From positions 399,406 to 463,405 of the forward strand of contig NZ_FZOI01000003.1 of NCBI RefSeq assembly GCF_900188385.1: 64,000 nucleotides of DNA, written 5' to 3'. Of the stretch, positions 9,016 through 18,095 are shown in pieces. Origin of the DNA: Azospirillum sp. RU38E. Lineage in GTDB: Bacteria; Pseudomonadota; Alphaproteobacteria; Azospirillales; Azospirillaceae. Under the pieces are notes generated by a model. That model ran no database searches and was not told where the DNA came from. It saw only the letters and a list, made by a program, of their open reading frames with translations. The stretch's first letter is position 1, and every line of letters begins with the position of its first letter. Both the position numbers and the translations under genes were made by a program.

Positions 9016-11259
9016 ATGGCGACAGGCGGACAGGGTGATCTTCTGGGCGGCGGGCCCGTGGTGCCGGCGGTGCGCCGGGTGCGCGTGCTGCTGCCCCTGC
9101 CGCTGGCCGAACCCTATGATTACCGCGTGCCCGAGGGGGTAGAGGCGCCGCCCGGCACCTATGTGGAGGTGCCGCTGGGCCCCCGCCGCCTGTTTGGCGT
9201 TGTCTGGCAGGATGATGCCGACCATAACGGCGACCGGGTGGCGGAAACCAAGCTGCGCCCGCTGATCCGCGTCTTCGACCTGCCACCCATGCCGGCGGTG
9301 ACCCGCCGTTTCATCGCCTGGGTGGCGAGCTACACCATGTCACCGCTGGGCGCGGTGATGCGCATGGCCGTGTCAGTTTCCGCCGCACTGGAGGAACCAC
9401 GCGCGCTCACCGCCTATATGCGCAGCGAAGGCGAGTTGCCGGACGGACTGCGCCTGACCCCCGCCCGCAAGCGGATTCTGGAATTGCTGCTGGACGGGCC
9501 GCCACGGCTGGCCGCCGATCTGGCCAATGATGCCGGTTGCGGCCCCGCCGTGGTGCGGGCACTGGCCGATGCCGGGGCCTTGACGCCGGTGCCCATGCGG
9601 GCCCTGCCCCGCTTTCCGGTGCCGGACCCGGATGCCGCCGCAAAGGAACTGTCGGAGATTCAGCGCGCCGCCGCCGATGATCTGACCGCCAAAGTGTCCG
9701 CTGGCGGCTATAGCGCCACGCTGCTGGATGGCGTCACCGGTTCCGGCAAGACGGAAGTGTATTTCGAAGCGGTGGCGGCCGCCCTGCGTGCCGGCAAACA
9801 GGTGCTGGTGCTGCTGCCGGAAATCGCACTTTCCAGCCAGTGGCTGGACCGGTTCGCCGGGCGGTTCGGTGTGCGCCCCGCCGAATGGCATTCCGAACTG
9901 GCCCCGCCCCTGCGCCGCCATACCTGGCGCGCCGTGGCCAATGGCGAGGCGCGGGTGGTGGTGGGCGCACGCTCGGCCCTGTTCCTGCCCTATCCCGATC
10001 TGGGCCTGATCGTGGTGGATGAGGAGCATGAGGCCGCCTTCAAGCAGGAGGAAGGCGTCGTCTATCACGCGCGTGACATGGCGGTGGTGCGGGCGCATCT
10101 GGGGCAGATTCCCATCCTGCTGGCCAGCGCCACGCCCTCGCTGGAAACGCTGGCCAATGCGGAGACCGGCCGCTATGCCCGCATTGATCTGCCGGCCCGC
10201 CATGGTGGGGCCCAGATGCCCGATGTCACCCTGATCGACCTGCGCCGCAAGGATGCCGCCCCGCCGGCCCGGCAATGGCTGTCCCCCATTCTGCGCAACG
10301 CGCTGGCAGAAACCATGGCGGCCGGCGAACAGGGGATGCTGTTCCTGAACCGCCGGGGCTATGCGCCGCTGACCCTGTGCCGGGGCTGCGGCCACCGGCT
10401 GCAATGCCCCCATTGCACCGCCTGGCTGGTGGAACACCGGCTGACCCGGCGCCTGCAATGCCACCATTGCGGCTATACCGCCCCCAGCCCCGACCATTGC
10501 CCGCATTGCGAGGCGGAAGGCAGCTTCGTTGCCTGCGGTCCGGGCGTGGAGCGGGTGGCGGAGGAAGTGGCCAATCTGTTCCCAGAGGCGCGGGTGGCGC
10601 TGATGACGTCGGACACGCTGGCAGGCCCCCGCGCCATGCTGAACGTGATCGAACAGGTACGCGACGGGGCAGTGGATCTGCTGATCGGCACCCAGGTGAT
10701 GGCCAAGGGCCACCATTTCCCCCTGCTGACCCTGGTGGGGGTGGTGGATGCCGATCTGGGGCTGGGCGGTGGCGACCTGCGGGCGGGGGAACGCACCTTT
10801 CAGCTTCTGCATCAGGTGGCCGGACGCGCGGGGCGTGAAAGCCGACCGGGCCGGGTGATGCTGCAAACCCATATGCCCGAACATCCGGTGATGCAGGCCC
10901 TGCTGGCCCATGACCGCGACGGTTTCCTGGCGATTGAGGCTGAACAGCGCCGCGCCCTGGACATGCCGCCCTATGGAAGACTGGCCGCCCTGATCGTGTC
11001 GGGGGAGGATGAGGCGCTGGTGGACCAGATTTCCAGCCGCCTGGGCCGCACCGCCCCGCGCACGCGGGAGGAATTGACCATCCTGGGCCCCGCCCCGGCC
11101 CCGCTGGCCGTGCTGCGCGGCCGGCACCGGCGGCGCCTGTTGCTGAAAGGGCCGAAGAACCTGGCCCTGCAGCCGGTGCTGGCCGACTGGCTGGCCCAGG
11201 TAGACATCCCCGCCGCCGTGCGGGTGCAGGTGGATATCGATCCGTATAGTTTTTTGTGA
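9016..11259 (+). CDS. priA: Primosomal protein N' (replication restart helicase PriA)
   Basis: About 747-aa superfamily-2 helicase that reloads replisomes at stalled forks. Visible are an N-terminal DNA-binding domain ([20 protein letters not shown]), Walker [12 protein letters not shown] near residue 240, the DEEH box ([14 protein letters not shown]), and a zinc-binding insert with eight cysteines from about residue 455 (CRGCG, CPHC, CHHC, CPHC). The C-terminal helicase motifs are [12 protein letters not shown] and [13 protein letters not shown]. The open frame begins at 8989, but the conserved N-terminus fits the ATG at 9016. Confidence 0.96.
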   Translation: MATGGQGDLLGGGPVVPAVRRVRVLLPLPLAEPYDYRVPEGVEAPPGTYVEVPLGPRRLFGVVWQDDADHNGDRVAETKLRPLIRVFDLPPMPAVTRRFIAWVASYTMSPLGAVMRMAVSVSAALEEPRALTAYMRSEGELPDGLRLTPARKRILELLLDGPPRLAADLANDAGCGPAVVRALADAGALTPVPMRALPRFPVPDPDAAAKELSEIQRAAADDLTAKVSAGGYSATLLDGVTGSGKTEVYFEAVAAALRAGKQVLVLLPEIALSSQWLDRFAGRFGVRPAEWHSELAPPLRRHTWRAVANGEARVVVGARSALFLPYPDLGLIVVDEEHEAAFKQEEGVVYHARDMAVVRAHLGQIPILLASATPSLETLANAETGRYARIDLPARHGGAQMPDVTLIDLRRKDAAPPARQWLSPILRNALAETMAAGEQGMLFLNRRGYAPLTLCRGCGHRLQCPHCTAWLVEHRLTRRLQCHHCGYTAPSPDHCPHCEAEGSFVACGPGVERVAEEVANLFPEARVALMTSDTLAGPRAMLNVIEQVRDGAVDLLIGTQVMAKGHHFPLLTLVGVVDADLGLGGGDLRAGERTFQLLHQVAGRAGRESRPGRVMLQTHMPEHPVMQALLAHDRDGFLAIEAEQRRALDMPPYGRLAALIVSGEDEALVDQISSRLGRTAPRTREELTILGPAPAPLAVLRGRHRRRLLLKGPKNLALQPVLADWLAQVDIPAAVRVQVDIDPYSFL

Positions 11260-11279
11260 GCGCCAGCGGGCGGAAAGGC

Positions 11280-11786
11280 TCAGGCGAACAGGGAACGGAT
11301 GGTTGCCATCGGCAGGAACAGTTTCAGCGGCCGGTCCGTGAAAGGCTGGAACCCTTCCCGGCGATAGAACCCGGCCGCCGCGTCATCCTTGGCATCCACT
11401 ATGACCGCAAAAGCCGCAATGTCGCTGCGACAGGCGCGGTGAAGCGCATCGGCCAACAGAAAGCGCCCCAGCCCCTTGCCCTGTTGCCCTTGATCAACCG
11501 CCAGCCGTCCCAGCAGGATGGCCGGGATCAAGGGATAGCGGGGCAGTCGCTTGGTGATGGTATCCGGTAGTTCGGTCAACAGAATGGAACTGGCGGACAG
11601 GGTGTAATAGCCCAGCACCTGATCCGTACCATCCACCAGCACAAAACTGGCCGCCAGATGTTTGCGGGCATCCTGGCCAGCCTGCGCGCGGAAATATCGG
11701 TCCAGTGCCGGCACACCGCTGGTGAAACGGTCACGCGGATGGTGGGCGGCCAGCGGCTCCACCCGCAAGGGTCGATCCCCTGCCAC
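11280..11786 (-). CDS. GNAT acetyltransferase toxin, TacT type
   Basis: 168-aa GNAT protein of the class that acetylates the amino group of charged tRNAs and stops translation. It has the acetyl-CoA loop Q102-G-K-G-L-G, the preceding PAILLGRLAVDQ strand, and the GFYRREGF segment whose Tyr (141) is the usual catalytic residue. The start is GTG at 11786, 5 nt after the upstream antitoxin's stop. The antitoxin-first order with minimal spacing is the standard operon form. Active-site residues look intact, so it may be functional. Confidence 0.9.
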   Translation of the reverse strand: MAGDRPLRVEPLAAHHPRDRFTSGVPALDRYFRAQAGQDARKHLAASFVLVDGTDQVLGYYTLSASSILLTELPDTITKRLPRYPLIPAILLGRLAVDQGQQGKGLGRFLLADALHRACRSDIAAFAVIVDAKDDAAAGFYRREGFQPFTDRPLKLFLPMATIRSLFA

Positions 11787-11791
11787 GGTGA

Positions 11792-12082
11792 TCAGACGCC
11801 CATCGCCTGCCGATAACGGCCCACCGTTTCCCGCAACCGGTCATTCGGGGCCGGCGGATTCAGCAGGGCCTCGACGAAGGCTTCGCTGTCGCGCAGGGAC
11901 AATTCCAGCCGCTGATGTTCCTCAATGGTCCGCTTGGCCGCGTCCTGCACGCTGGACAGCACAAAATCCGTCAGGCTGCGGCCCTGCAAGGCAGCAGCCT
12001 GTTCGATCAGTCGCTTCTGCTCGGCGGTGACGCGGGCTTCCAGCCGCTCGGCACGGGTGCGGGGTGTGGTGACGTTGGGCAT
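11792..12082 (-). CDS. DUF1778 ribbon-helix-helix antitoxin, TacA type
   Basis: 96-aa antitoxin with an N-terminal ribbon-helix-helix (RLEARVTAEQKRLIEQAAALQGRSLTDFVLSSVQDAA) and a C-terminal toxin-wrapping tail (RDSEAFVEALLNPPAPNDRL). Such proteins neutralise the acetyltransferase and repress their own promoter. The ATG at 12082 is favoured; an in-frame ATG at 12097 would add five residues. Partner of the GNAT toxin downstream. Just upstream the base composition drops sharply into the AT-rich gene 12173-12880. Confidence 0.9.
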   Translation of the reverse strand: MPNVTTPRTRAERLEARVTAEQKRLIEQAAALQGRSLTDFVLSSVQDAAKRTIEEHQRLELSLRDSEAFVEALLNPPAPNDRLRETVGRYRQAMGV

Positions 12083-12172
12083 GAGGCTAGCTCCCATAGA
12101 GAGGATATCGTACGGCCAATTGCCGGCAAAATGAAAGCTATTTTTCAAATTTTTTGATTGCAATACATTACT

Positions 12173-12880
12173 TTATACATCGATACGCAGGAAATCGCAT
12201 GATTTTACTGTAAAATCAGCTACAGAATTCAGATATAATTCAGCCTTTGCACTTCTTGCGCGCACTCTGTTGACCCATTCATTTCTAACTTCTCTGTATC
12301 TAAAATCCAACAGTCGCACCATATTCTTGTCAATTTCGTTATCAGAAAGCACATCCGTTATGAACAATCTATCTATTGATATATCTTGAAATTTTCTGTG
12401 ATGGTGTGTAAGATTTCTTTCTTTGAGCTCGCACTCAAATTCCTTTTTAAATCTAGAAATGAATTTTCCAAAATTTGCTTTAGTTTCGGGATTGTATTTT
12501 TTTATTTTTTCGAAGTGCTTTTTTGTTCTTTCGGAAAATTCATAGAATTTATTGAAATACATCTCACATACATTAGTGATATGGCTGTACCTCGATATCG
12601 GAAGGCCTCTGAAGGGATATCGCCTAAAATAAAATTCCACATTCTTCATATCTAAAATTGAATCTTCTAAATAGAAATATGACATAACAATTTCATGTTG
12701 TTTTTCTATTTTATCAGGAAAAATAAATTCATCAATTTCACAAACAGGAACAACACCATCAAAAAACATAGTGGCGTGCATTTTTTTCTTGTTCCATTCC
12801 CGCCACCCAGGCACAGAATCAAGACTCGCCATCCACAGACGAATTGCATTATGTATTTCTTGTCTATGCTGTATCGTCAT
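12173..12880 (-). CDS. Unknown AT-rich protein
   Basis: 235-aa soluble protein rich in Lys, Phe, Tyr, Arg and Glu (MTIQHRQEIHNAIRLWMASL...). It has no signal peptide, no membrane segment and no motif I recognise. A central basic stretch (FEKIKKYNPETKANFGKFISRFKKEF, split here only by description) suggests helical structure. The gene is very AT-rich against GC-rich neighbours and uses AT-ending codons, a strong sign of recent transfer. It lies between a toxin-antitoxin pair and the polyamine genes. A defence or effector role is possible but nothing in the sequence shows it. Confidence 0.7.
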   Translation of the reverse strand: MTIQHRQEIHNAIRLWMASLDSVPGWREWNKKKMHATMFFDGVVPVCEIDEFIFPDKIEKQHEIVMSYFYLEDSILDMKNVEFYFRRYPFRGLPISRYSHITNVCEMYFNKFYEFSERTKKHFEKIKKYNPETKANFGKFISRFKKEFECELKERNLTHHHRKFQDISIDRLFITDVLSDNEIDKNMVRLLDFRYREVRNEWVNRVRARSAKAELYLNSVADFTVKSCDFLRIDV

Positions 12881-12946
12881 CTTAAATATTACGTCTTAGA
12901 TTTTCTAGATAGAACCGGGAGCTTTGTGCTCCCGGCCTCAACAAGA

Positions 12947-14371
12947 TCACACCACCCGGATATTCTTGAACTGCCACGGGTCAGACATATCCACATCCTC
13001 CGGGAACAGCTTGTTCCGGCCCTCCAGCGGCGTCCAGTCGGTATAGGCACCAACCACCGGCCCCAGATAGGGCATACAGATATCCAGGCAGCGCTGGAAA
13101 TCCATATCGTCGGCTTCCACGATGCCGCGATCCGGGTTCTCAATGGCCCAGATCATGCCGGACAGGGCCGCCACCGTCACCTGCAGGCTGGTGGCGCTGT
13201 TGAACTCCACCAATTCGCGCGCCTCGGCACAGGAAAGCTGGGAACCGTACCAATAGGCTCCCTTCTCGTGCCCGGCCAGCAGCACGCCCAGTTCGTCCAC
13301 GCCCTCGATGATTTCCTTCATCAACAGGCGCTGGGTTTCCTGCTGCACATAATTCTTGCCGGCGAATTCGTGGATCGATTTCACCGCATCGTCGCAGGGG
13401 TGATAGGCATAATGGCAGGTCGGGCGATAGATGGCGTTGCCGGCCTCATCCCGCACCGTCAGGTAATCGGGGATGGACAGGGCCTCGCTATGGGTGATCA
13501 GGAAGCCATGGAAGGGGCCTTCCATCGGCGTCCAGGTGCGCACCCGCTGGGTCACGCCCGGCCGGTTCAGGATGATGCCGGCCTGACAGCCATAATCATG
13601 CCGGATGCCATCGGGCGGGAACGTCGCCTCATGCGTGCCCCAACCCAGTTCCGCCGGCTGGCAGCCCTCGGAAATGAAGCCGTCGATCGACCAGGTATTG
13701 ACGAACTCCCCCCGGCGCTTGGGCACGCTGGAAATCTGGGTGTCGCGTTCGGCGACATGGATCACCTTCACGCCCAGTTCCTGCGCCAGCTTGGCCCAGC
13801 CGGCGCGGTCCGTCGGCACCGCGACATCGCGGCCGGTATCTTCCGCGATGTTCAGCATGGCCTGCTTGACGAAATGCGACACCAAGCCCGGATTGGCGCC
13901 ATGGGTCAGCACCGCCGTCGGGGCACTGGTCCCCAACTTTTCCCGCATCGCCAGCGCCGTTTCGCGCAGGGCATAGTTCGACCGCTGGCTCGGCGTCAGG
14001 CTGGGATCGGTATAGCCGCCGGGCCAGGGCTCGATACAGGTGTCCAGATAAAGCGCGCCCTTCTCGGCGCACAGTTCGACCAGCGAGACGGAGGAGACGT
14101 CAACCGACAGGTTGAGCAGGAAATCCCCCTTGTTCAGCAATGGTTCCAGGATGGAACGATAATTCTCGCGGGTCAGCGGGTTCTTGACGAACTTGATGCC
14201 GAAATAGTCAGCCTCACCGTGTCCACGCTCGTCCGCCGTGACGATGGTGATGTTCTGAGGTTTGATTTCGATATGCCTCAGAATCAGGGGCAGCACGCCT
14301 TGGCCTATGCTGCCGAAACCGACCATCACAAGACGCCCAGGAAGGGCACAATGCTTCTGATATTGGGTCAT
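12947..14371 (-). CDS. hss: Homospermidine synthase
   Basis: 474-aa NAD-dependent enzyme making homospermidine from putrescine (two putrescines, or putrescine plus spermidine). It has an N-terminal Rossmann nucleotide site (RLVMVGFGSIGQGVLPLI) and the conserved segments LYLDTCIEPWPGGY, LTHGANPGLVSHFVKQAML and WGTHEATFPPDGIRHDYG. The length matches bacterial Hss. The ornithine decarboxylase gene lies upstream on the same strand, 151 bp away, supplying putrescine. Hss is typical of alphaproteobacteria. Confidence 0.95.
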   Translation of the reverse strand: MTQYQKHCALPGRLVMVGFGSIGQGVLPLILRHIEIKPQNITIVTADERGHGEADYFGIKFVKNPLTRENYRSILEPLLNKGDFLLNLSVDVSSVSLVELCAEKGALYLDTCIEPWPGGYTDPSLTPSQRSNYALRETALAMREKLGTSAPTAVLTHGANPGLVSHFVKQAMLNIAEDTGRDVAVPTDRAGWAKLAQELGVKVIHVAERDTQISSVPKRRGEFVNTWSIDGFISEGCQPAELGWGTHEATFPPDGIRHDYGCQAGIILNRPGVTQRVRTWTPMEGPFHGFLITHSEALSIPDYLTVRDEAGNAIYRPTCHYAYHPCDDAVKSIHEFAGKNYVQQETQRLLMKEIIEGVDELGVLLAGHEKGAYWYGSQLSCAEARELVEFNSATSLQVTVAALSGMIWAIENPDRGIVEADDMDFQRCLDICMPYLGPVVGAYTDWTPLEGRNKLFPEDVDMSDPWQFKNIRVV

Positions 14372-14462
14372 TTTCGCTTTTGCTCCGGGGCTATTACCCG
14401 CCTATGGGTGCCTCTTGGCTTGTGGTAGTTGACGGTTCAGGGTGAACGCAGACAACAGGAAT

Positions 14463-14494
14463 GCACGGCCCCGACCGTGTGGTCGGAGCCGTGC
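14463..14494 (-). terminator. Stable hairpin between the two polyamine genes
   Basis: A 14-bp inverted repeat, arms GCACGGCCCCGACC and GGTCGGAGCCGTGC with one G.T wobble, 4-nt loop. It lies between the decarboxylase stop and the homospermidine synthase start. On the minus strand no clear U-run follows, so it may be a partial terminator, an attenuator or an mRNA-stability hairpin. Confidence 0.5.
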
Positions 14495-14522
14495 TGTGGT
14501 TAACTTGTGACCATAGAGTGAC

Positions 14523-15773
14523 CTAAGCGGCCATTTCTGGCAACTGTGGCGCGATGGCATGGCCCGGCGTGGCCAGCAGCGGGCTGTCCACCACCTCCAC
14601 CAGACGGGCCTGATCGAAGCCGTTGAACTCCGTCCGCAGGGTGGCGCCATAGGCACCCAGCTGGCCGATTTCGATCCAGTCGCCTTCCTGAATATCGGCC
14701 GGCAGCAGGAAGGGGCCCTTCATGCGGTCGGCACTGTCACAGGTGGGGCCCCAGAAGCTGAAAGCCACCAGATCGGCATCGCTGCGGCGAATCAGCCGGC
14801 AGGGAAAGCGGAAGGCCGGCACCCCGGCATCCGACAGGCTGCCATAGACGCCATCATTGATGAACAGCTCATCCCCGCGCCGGCGTTCCACCTGCACCAC
14901 CACCGAACCGCCGCCGGCCACCAGGGCACGGCCCGGTTCGCACCAGATGCGGGTGCCGGCGGGCAGGTCCAGCGCCTGCACGCCACGGGCGATGGCATCC
15001 ATGTAAAGCCGCAGGTCGGGCGGGTCCATATCCGGATAGCTGACCGGGAAGCCGCCACCCACATCCACCACATCAATGGCGACCCCAGCCGCCTGGATGA
15101 CGCGGCCGGCAATGGCCAGCCCCACCTCGTAAGCGGCCGGGTCCATCATCTGGCTGCCGACATGGAAGCAGATGCCCAGCCGTGCCGCCCGCGGGCGGGC
15201 GCGGCGCAGCAATTCGACCGCCTGTTCCAGCGTGGCCCCGAACTTGCCGGACAGATCATAGGCCGCCGCCGACTTGGGCATGGCCAGCCGGATGAACAGG
15301 CCCAGATCGGCCGGCGCCTTGCCGGTGACGGCCAGGATCTTGTCCAACTCCTCCTGGCTATCCAGGGAGAAGTCGCGCACGGCGAATTCATTCCACGCCT
15401 TGGCGATGGCAGCACGGTTCTTCACCGGATGCATGTAATGGATCTGCGCATCGCTGAACATCTGGCGCACGACGCGGATTTCCGCCGGCGAGGCGCAATC
15501 GAAATGACGCACACCACCGCGATAAAGCGCGCGCAGGAAGGCCGGATCTGGGTTGCACTTCACCGCATACAGCACATCGCCGCCCGTGGCCGCCCCGAAC
15601 AGATCGATGAAACGGCGGGCGGTGCTGACCAGCACCTGCGGGCGGATGCAATGCATCGGCTCCGCCGGCTGCAAATCCGCCACCATCCGGTCGACGGTGG
15701 GCAGAGTGGCCGGACGGGTGAACAGGTTGCGACGCAGCGGTGCAACGGCGGAACGGAAGCGGATATGCGCCAT
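14523..15773 (-). CDS. Ornithine decarboxylase (fold-III, Orn/Lys/Arg decarboxylase class II)
   Basis: 416-aa PLP enzyme forming putrescine from ornithine. It has PLP lysine K72 (VLYAVKCNPD), HYMHPVKNRAAI, the glycine-rich PLP-phosphate loop DVGGGFPVSYPD and EPGRALVAGG. The catalytic cysteine is C345 in WGPTCDSAD. The family also contains lysine and dual-specificity decarboxylases, so the exact amine is inferred from the downstream homospermidine synthase. The ATG at 15773 gives the typical N-terminus. About 500 bp of non-coding DNA lies upstream. Confidence 0.92.
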   Translation of the reverse strand: MAHIRFRSAVAPLRRNLFTRPATLPTVDRMVADLQPAEPMHCIRPQVLVSTARRFIDLFGAATGGDVLYAVKCNPDPAFLRALYRGGVRHFDCASPAEIRVVRQMFSDAQIHYMHPVKNRAAIAKAWNEFAVRDFSLDSQEELDKILAVTGKAPADLGLFIRLAMPKSAAAYDLSGKFGATLEQAVELLRRARPRAARLGICFHVGSQMMDPAAYEVGLAIAGRVIQAAGVAIDVVDVGGGFPVSYPDMDPPDLRLYMDAIARGVQALDLPAGTRIWCEPGRALVAGGGSVVVQVERRRGDELFINDGVYGSLSDAGVPAFRFPCRLIRRSDADLVAFSFWGPTCDSADRMKGPFLLPADIQEGDWIEIGQLGAYGATLRTEFNGFDQARLVEVVDSPLLATPGHAIAPQLPEMAA

Positions 15774-16270
15774 GACAAAATCCCCGCTGCCGCCCGGCCC
15801 GTTCAGGGCTGCCGGACGGCATGAAAAACTGGATCAGGCCCGCGAATGGCGCAAAGCCAAGCGGTGCCGGGTGCGGTGGGGAAAGGGTCTGGCGTCGCGT
15901 CGTGATTGCCGGGTCGATCCTGCGGCCCCGATGGGGATGGCAGTGAACCTCAAAGCGTCAACAGACGAGAGAAACCAGAGAAGGCCTCAGCCTAACATGG
16001 CCCCTTTGGGCATAACGGCGTTCATATCGACTTCCCTCTCGGGACCGGCCCACGGTTGACCGGTTCTGCCAAAAAGGACGCCTGACGTCGTTGCATAAAC
16101 ACCAGGGGCAGCGCCAGGATGGCGGATGCCGCAAGGGCCAGGGGCACGTGCGGGTGCGTCTGATGCTGTTATTTATGCAAATGGCTGCGGGACGCAAGCA
16201 TCTTTAAGGTCAGGACAGAAAATTTCACAATTCCCCGGCGCATGGGCCCCATGCGCCGGGACTGCCCTGA
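15774..16270. other. Non-coding interval upstream of the decarboxylase
   Basis: About 500 bp with no convincing gene on either strand. It must hold the promoter and leader of the decarboxylase (minus strand). A TTGACG hexamer occurs on the minus strand near 15960, but its -10 match is poor. The right end contains the palindrome at 16234-16260. No riboswitch family is recognised. Confidence 0.5.
16234..16260 (-). terminator. Terminator-like palindrome after the YqaE gene
   Basis: Two 13-nt arms (CCCGGCGCATGGG and CCCATGCGCCGGG) separated by a single C. It lies 10 nt past the YqaE/Pmp3 stop and is followed on the minus strand by AATTGTGAAATTTT. This fits an intrinsic terminator for that small gene. 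Confidence 0.6.
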
Positions 16271-16432
16271 TCATTTCACTTTCACAATGACCCAGATGGC
16301 GTGGATGATGCCGGGGATATAGCCCAATATCGTCAACAGGATATTCAGCCAGAAATGCATCCCGAACCCCACCTGTAAAAACACGCCCAGCGGCGGCAGC
16401 AGGATGGCAAGGATGATGCGGAGGAGGTCCAT
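16271..16432 (-). CDS. YqaE/Pmp3-family small membrane protein
   Basis: 53-aa proteolipid made of two membrane helices: MDLLRIILAILLPPLGVFLQ, then WLNILLTILGYIPGIIHAIW. The PPLGVF and LGYIPGIIHA motifs are diagnostic of the Pmp3/YqaE family. Members are linked to salt, cold and membrane-potential stress. A GGAGG-like stretch overlaps the first codons; the ATG at 16432 gives the standard length. A palindromic terminator follows. Its neighbour ChaB is also a small stress-type protein. Confidence 0.9.
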   Translation of the reverse strand: MDLLRIILAILLPPLGVFLQVGFGMHFWLNILLTILGYIPGIIHAIWVIVKVK

Positions 16433-16499
16433 GGCATAGCCCTTTCGCGTTGAAGCCTTTGTTTGCTAACGGATGAGCGTCGCACCGGTTCCCGCAGGC

Positions 16500-16739
16500 T
16501 CAAGCCGCCGGCTTGGGCTGCCAGATATCCGCCGCGTCCCGTTCATACCGTTCCCGCACGGCGGCCCAGGCGGCCAGTTGAGCGGCATCATCACGGCCGG
16601 AATGAACGATGTCCGGGTCTTCCGGCTCCTGCCAATCATCCCAGGCGGCGTTATAGGCCTGACGGAAAATCGCCTGGGCCGGCGCCGGCAACTGGTTGCG
16701 CACGCTGTCGGGCAGGTCAGTCTCGCTCTCATAGCGCAT
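16500..16739 (-). CDS. ChaB family protein
   Basis: 79-aa protein matching ChaB: MRYESETDLPDSVRNQLPAP, AQAIFRQAYNAAWDDW, then AAWAAVRERYERDAADIW. ChaB was named as a cation-transport regulator in enterobacteria; its biochemical role is unclear. The frame is open much further upstream, but the family-conserved start is the ATG at 16739. Divergent from the exported protein at 16843. Residues typical of the family are intact. Confidence 0.87.
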   Translation of the reverse strand: MRYESETDLPDSVRNQLPAPAQAIFRQAYNAAWDDWQEPEDPDIVHSGRDDAAQLAAWAAVRERYERDAADIWQPKPAA

Positions 16740-16842
16740 GGGGATCTCCATCGACAAAGCTATGGTGACAAAACCCGGCATCGCTGCGGTGGTTCCCACC
16801 GCCCCCCTGTGCGCTGCCCCGGCCCGCACCCATATCTGGATC

Positions 16843-17304
16843 ATGACAAACCGCATCCACCTCCTTGGCCTGATGCTGGCCCTTGGCCTGCTGGCGGCCC
16901 CCGCCCTGGCGGACAACCCGCTGCTGAGCCCGGCCCCCGGCACCACGCCCATTCGGGGCCCGTCGGCCCTGTCGGTGGAGCGCGACCGCGCCCAGGCGGA
17001 CAGCCTGCGCACCCGGTCGGAGGACCGGTCGCTGGGTGTCTTGCCACCGGACCCGATGCAGCAGCGGGAGGCCACCAGCAACCGTCTGCAGGCCGACCAG
17101 ATCACCCGTTCGCTGCAAGGGCCGGGTGCGGTGCCGATGACACCGGGCGATGAAGCCTTGCGCAACAGCCTGGGCCAGGGCCAGCCCCTGCCGGGGGCAG
17201 ATATGCCGGCCCCGCGCATCAGCCACGGCCGGGCGCCGGGCAAACCGTCGCCGGTGCAATCCTCCCCGGTGCCGGATCGCAAGCCGGTGCCACCGGGGGA
17301 GTGA
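16843..17304 (+). CDS. Hypothetical exported protein
   Basis: 153-aa protein with a clear signal peptide (MTNRIHLLGLMLALGLLAAP, cleavage after ALA) followed by a Pro/Gly/Arg/Gln-rich, probably disordered periplasmic chain (DRAQADSLRTRSEDRSLGVL...). No domain recognised. The ATG at 16843 is chosen because it creates the signal peptide; the frame is open from 16738. Divergent from chaB, with normal GC content, so probably native. Confidence 0.6.
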   Translation: MTNRIHLLGLMLALGLLAAPALADNPLLSPAPGTTPIRGPSALSVERDRAQADSLRTRSEDRSLGVLPPDPMQQREATSNRLQADQITRSLQGPGAVPMTPGDEALRNSLGQGQPLPGADMPAPRISHGRAPGKPSPVQSSPVPDRKPVPPGE

Positions 17305-17397
17305 CGTTCACTTGCCAGGGTGAGCCGACGAATCCTTGTTCCTAGTAAGGAATTCCCTTACCTTTTCAGCCAAGGGCTATCCTTACCAGGGGTGATC

Positions 17398-17502
17398 ATG
17401 ATCACCAGCAAACTGGCCAGCAAGGAGCAGACCGACGATCCCTTTGCCACCTTTGGCGAATGGGACAGTGATGCCGATCGGCGGGCCTATGCTGGACTTT
17501 GA
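17398..17502 (+). pseudogene. Antitoxin remnant (AbrB-type, middle deleted)
   Basis: 34 codons: the first 12 (MITSKLASKEQT) look like the start of an AbrB/MazE-like antitoxin and the last 22 (DDPFATFGEWDSDADRRAYA...) like the usual C-terminal tail of such antitoxins. The DNA-binding middle is missing but the frame is kept. The stop overlaps the start of the toxin remnant, as in an intact operon. Too short to make a swapped-hairpin fold, so likely dead. Confidence 0.6.
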
Positions 17503-17745
17503 AGCCTGGGATATCATCAAGGTTCCCTTTCCCTATACGGATCGTCCGGTCCGGGAACGCCGTCCGGCGATGTGGCGATATCCGATCTGGGACAAGCCGG
17601 CCTGCCGGCGGAATCCGTGGTACGCACGGCCAAGATTGCGACCATAGAAGCCAAGAAAGCCGAACGCATCGGCAGCTTGCTGATACAGGATCGCGTCGGC
17701 GTGGCGCAGCATCTGGCGCTGGAACTGGCGCACGCAACGCACTGA
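17489..17745 (+). pseudogene. MazF/PemK-like toxin remnant (internal deletion, frameshift)
   Basis: The start at 17489 overlaps the antitoxin stop and reads MLDFEAWDIIKVPFPYTDRP VRERRPA, the typical N-terminus of a MazF-like RNase toxin. The typical C-terminus (GDVAISDLGQAGLPAESVVR TAKIATIEAKK...LALELAHATH, stop at 17745) continues in another frame from about 17565. The middle of the protein is gone and the halves are out of frame. Clearly inactivated. Confidence 0.72.
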
Positions 17746-17870
17746 TGCGTCCCCATTGCTGCAAGTGGGGGCACATGATCCCACGCCGCACCGGCCCCAT
17801 TCCCCATCACCCCTCTATCGCCATCGCGGAGGACGGAGATGCAGGCGAGCTTCCTGCGCGCTCGAAGTCC
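17746..17870 (+). pseudogene. Degenerate duplicate of the arfB 5' region
   Basis: The stretch mirrors the region around the arfB start: CCCCATTGCTG (17752; compare about 18249), then CCCCATCACCCC, CCATCGCGGAGGA and GAGCTTCCTGCGCGC in the same order and nearly the same spacing as 18309-18368. A one-base insertion in the GGAGGA/GAGCTGCAGG part breaks the frame, and similarity ends after GCGCGC. It is a fossil of the arfB start and upstream DNA, about 500 bp before the intact gene. Confidence 0.6.
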
Positions 17871-17906
17871 TGGGCCTGCTTGCGTGGCGAGGCCATTCGC
17901 CTTATA

Positions 17907-17954
17907 TTCTAAGGGTCGCCGGGGTGGTGCCACCCGCCCCGGCGACCCTTAGAA
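17907..17954. repeat. Perfect 18-bp inverted repeat
   Basis: Arms TTCTAAGGGTCGCCGGGG and CCCCGGCGACCCTTAGAA, 12-nt loop itself able to pair (GGTG/CACC). Located between the arfB fossil and the next inverted repeat. Could be a bidirectional terminator or the end of a small mobile element; no T-run follows. Confidence 0.65.
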
Positions 17955-18095
17955 CTGGATCGTGATCCGCAGCTTCACGCCGAGGAACGAGATTTCCAGT
18001 TCAAAGGAGCTGGGCTGTTTTAGTCCGAAAATCCCGGTTGCTCCTTCGTGTGACGGGGGGTGGCCTATCCGCCCCCTACAACGCCACGAGGAGAT

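Noticed and set aside
9373..11127. 584-codon minus-strand open frame opposite priA
   Set aside because: Gln/His/Gly-rich shadow of the priA codons.
16500..17282. 260-codon minus-strand frame as one gene
   Set aside because: Only its last 79 codons match a family (ChaB); the rest is antisense to the exported protein at 16843.
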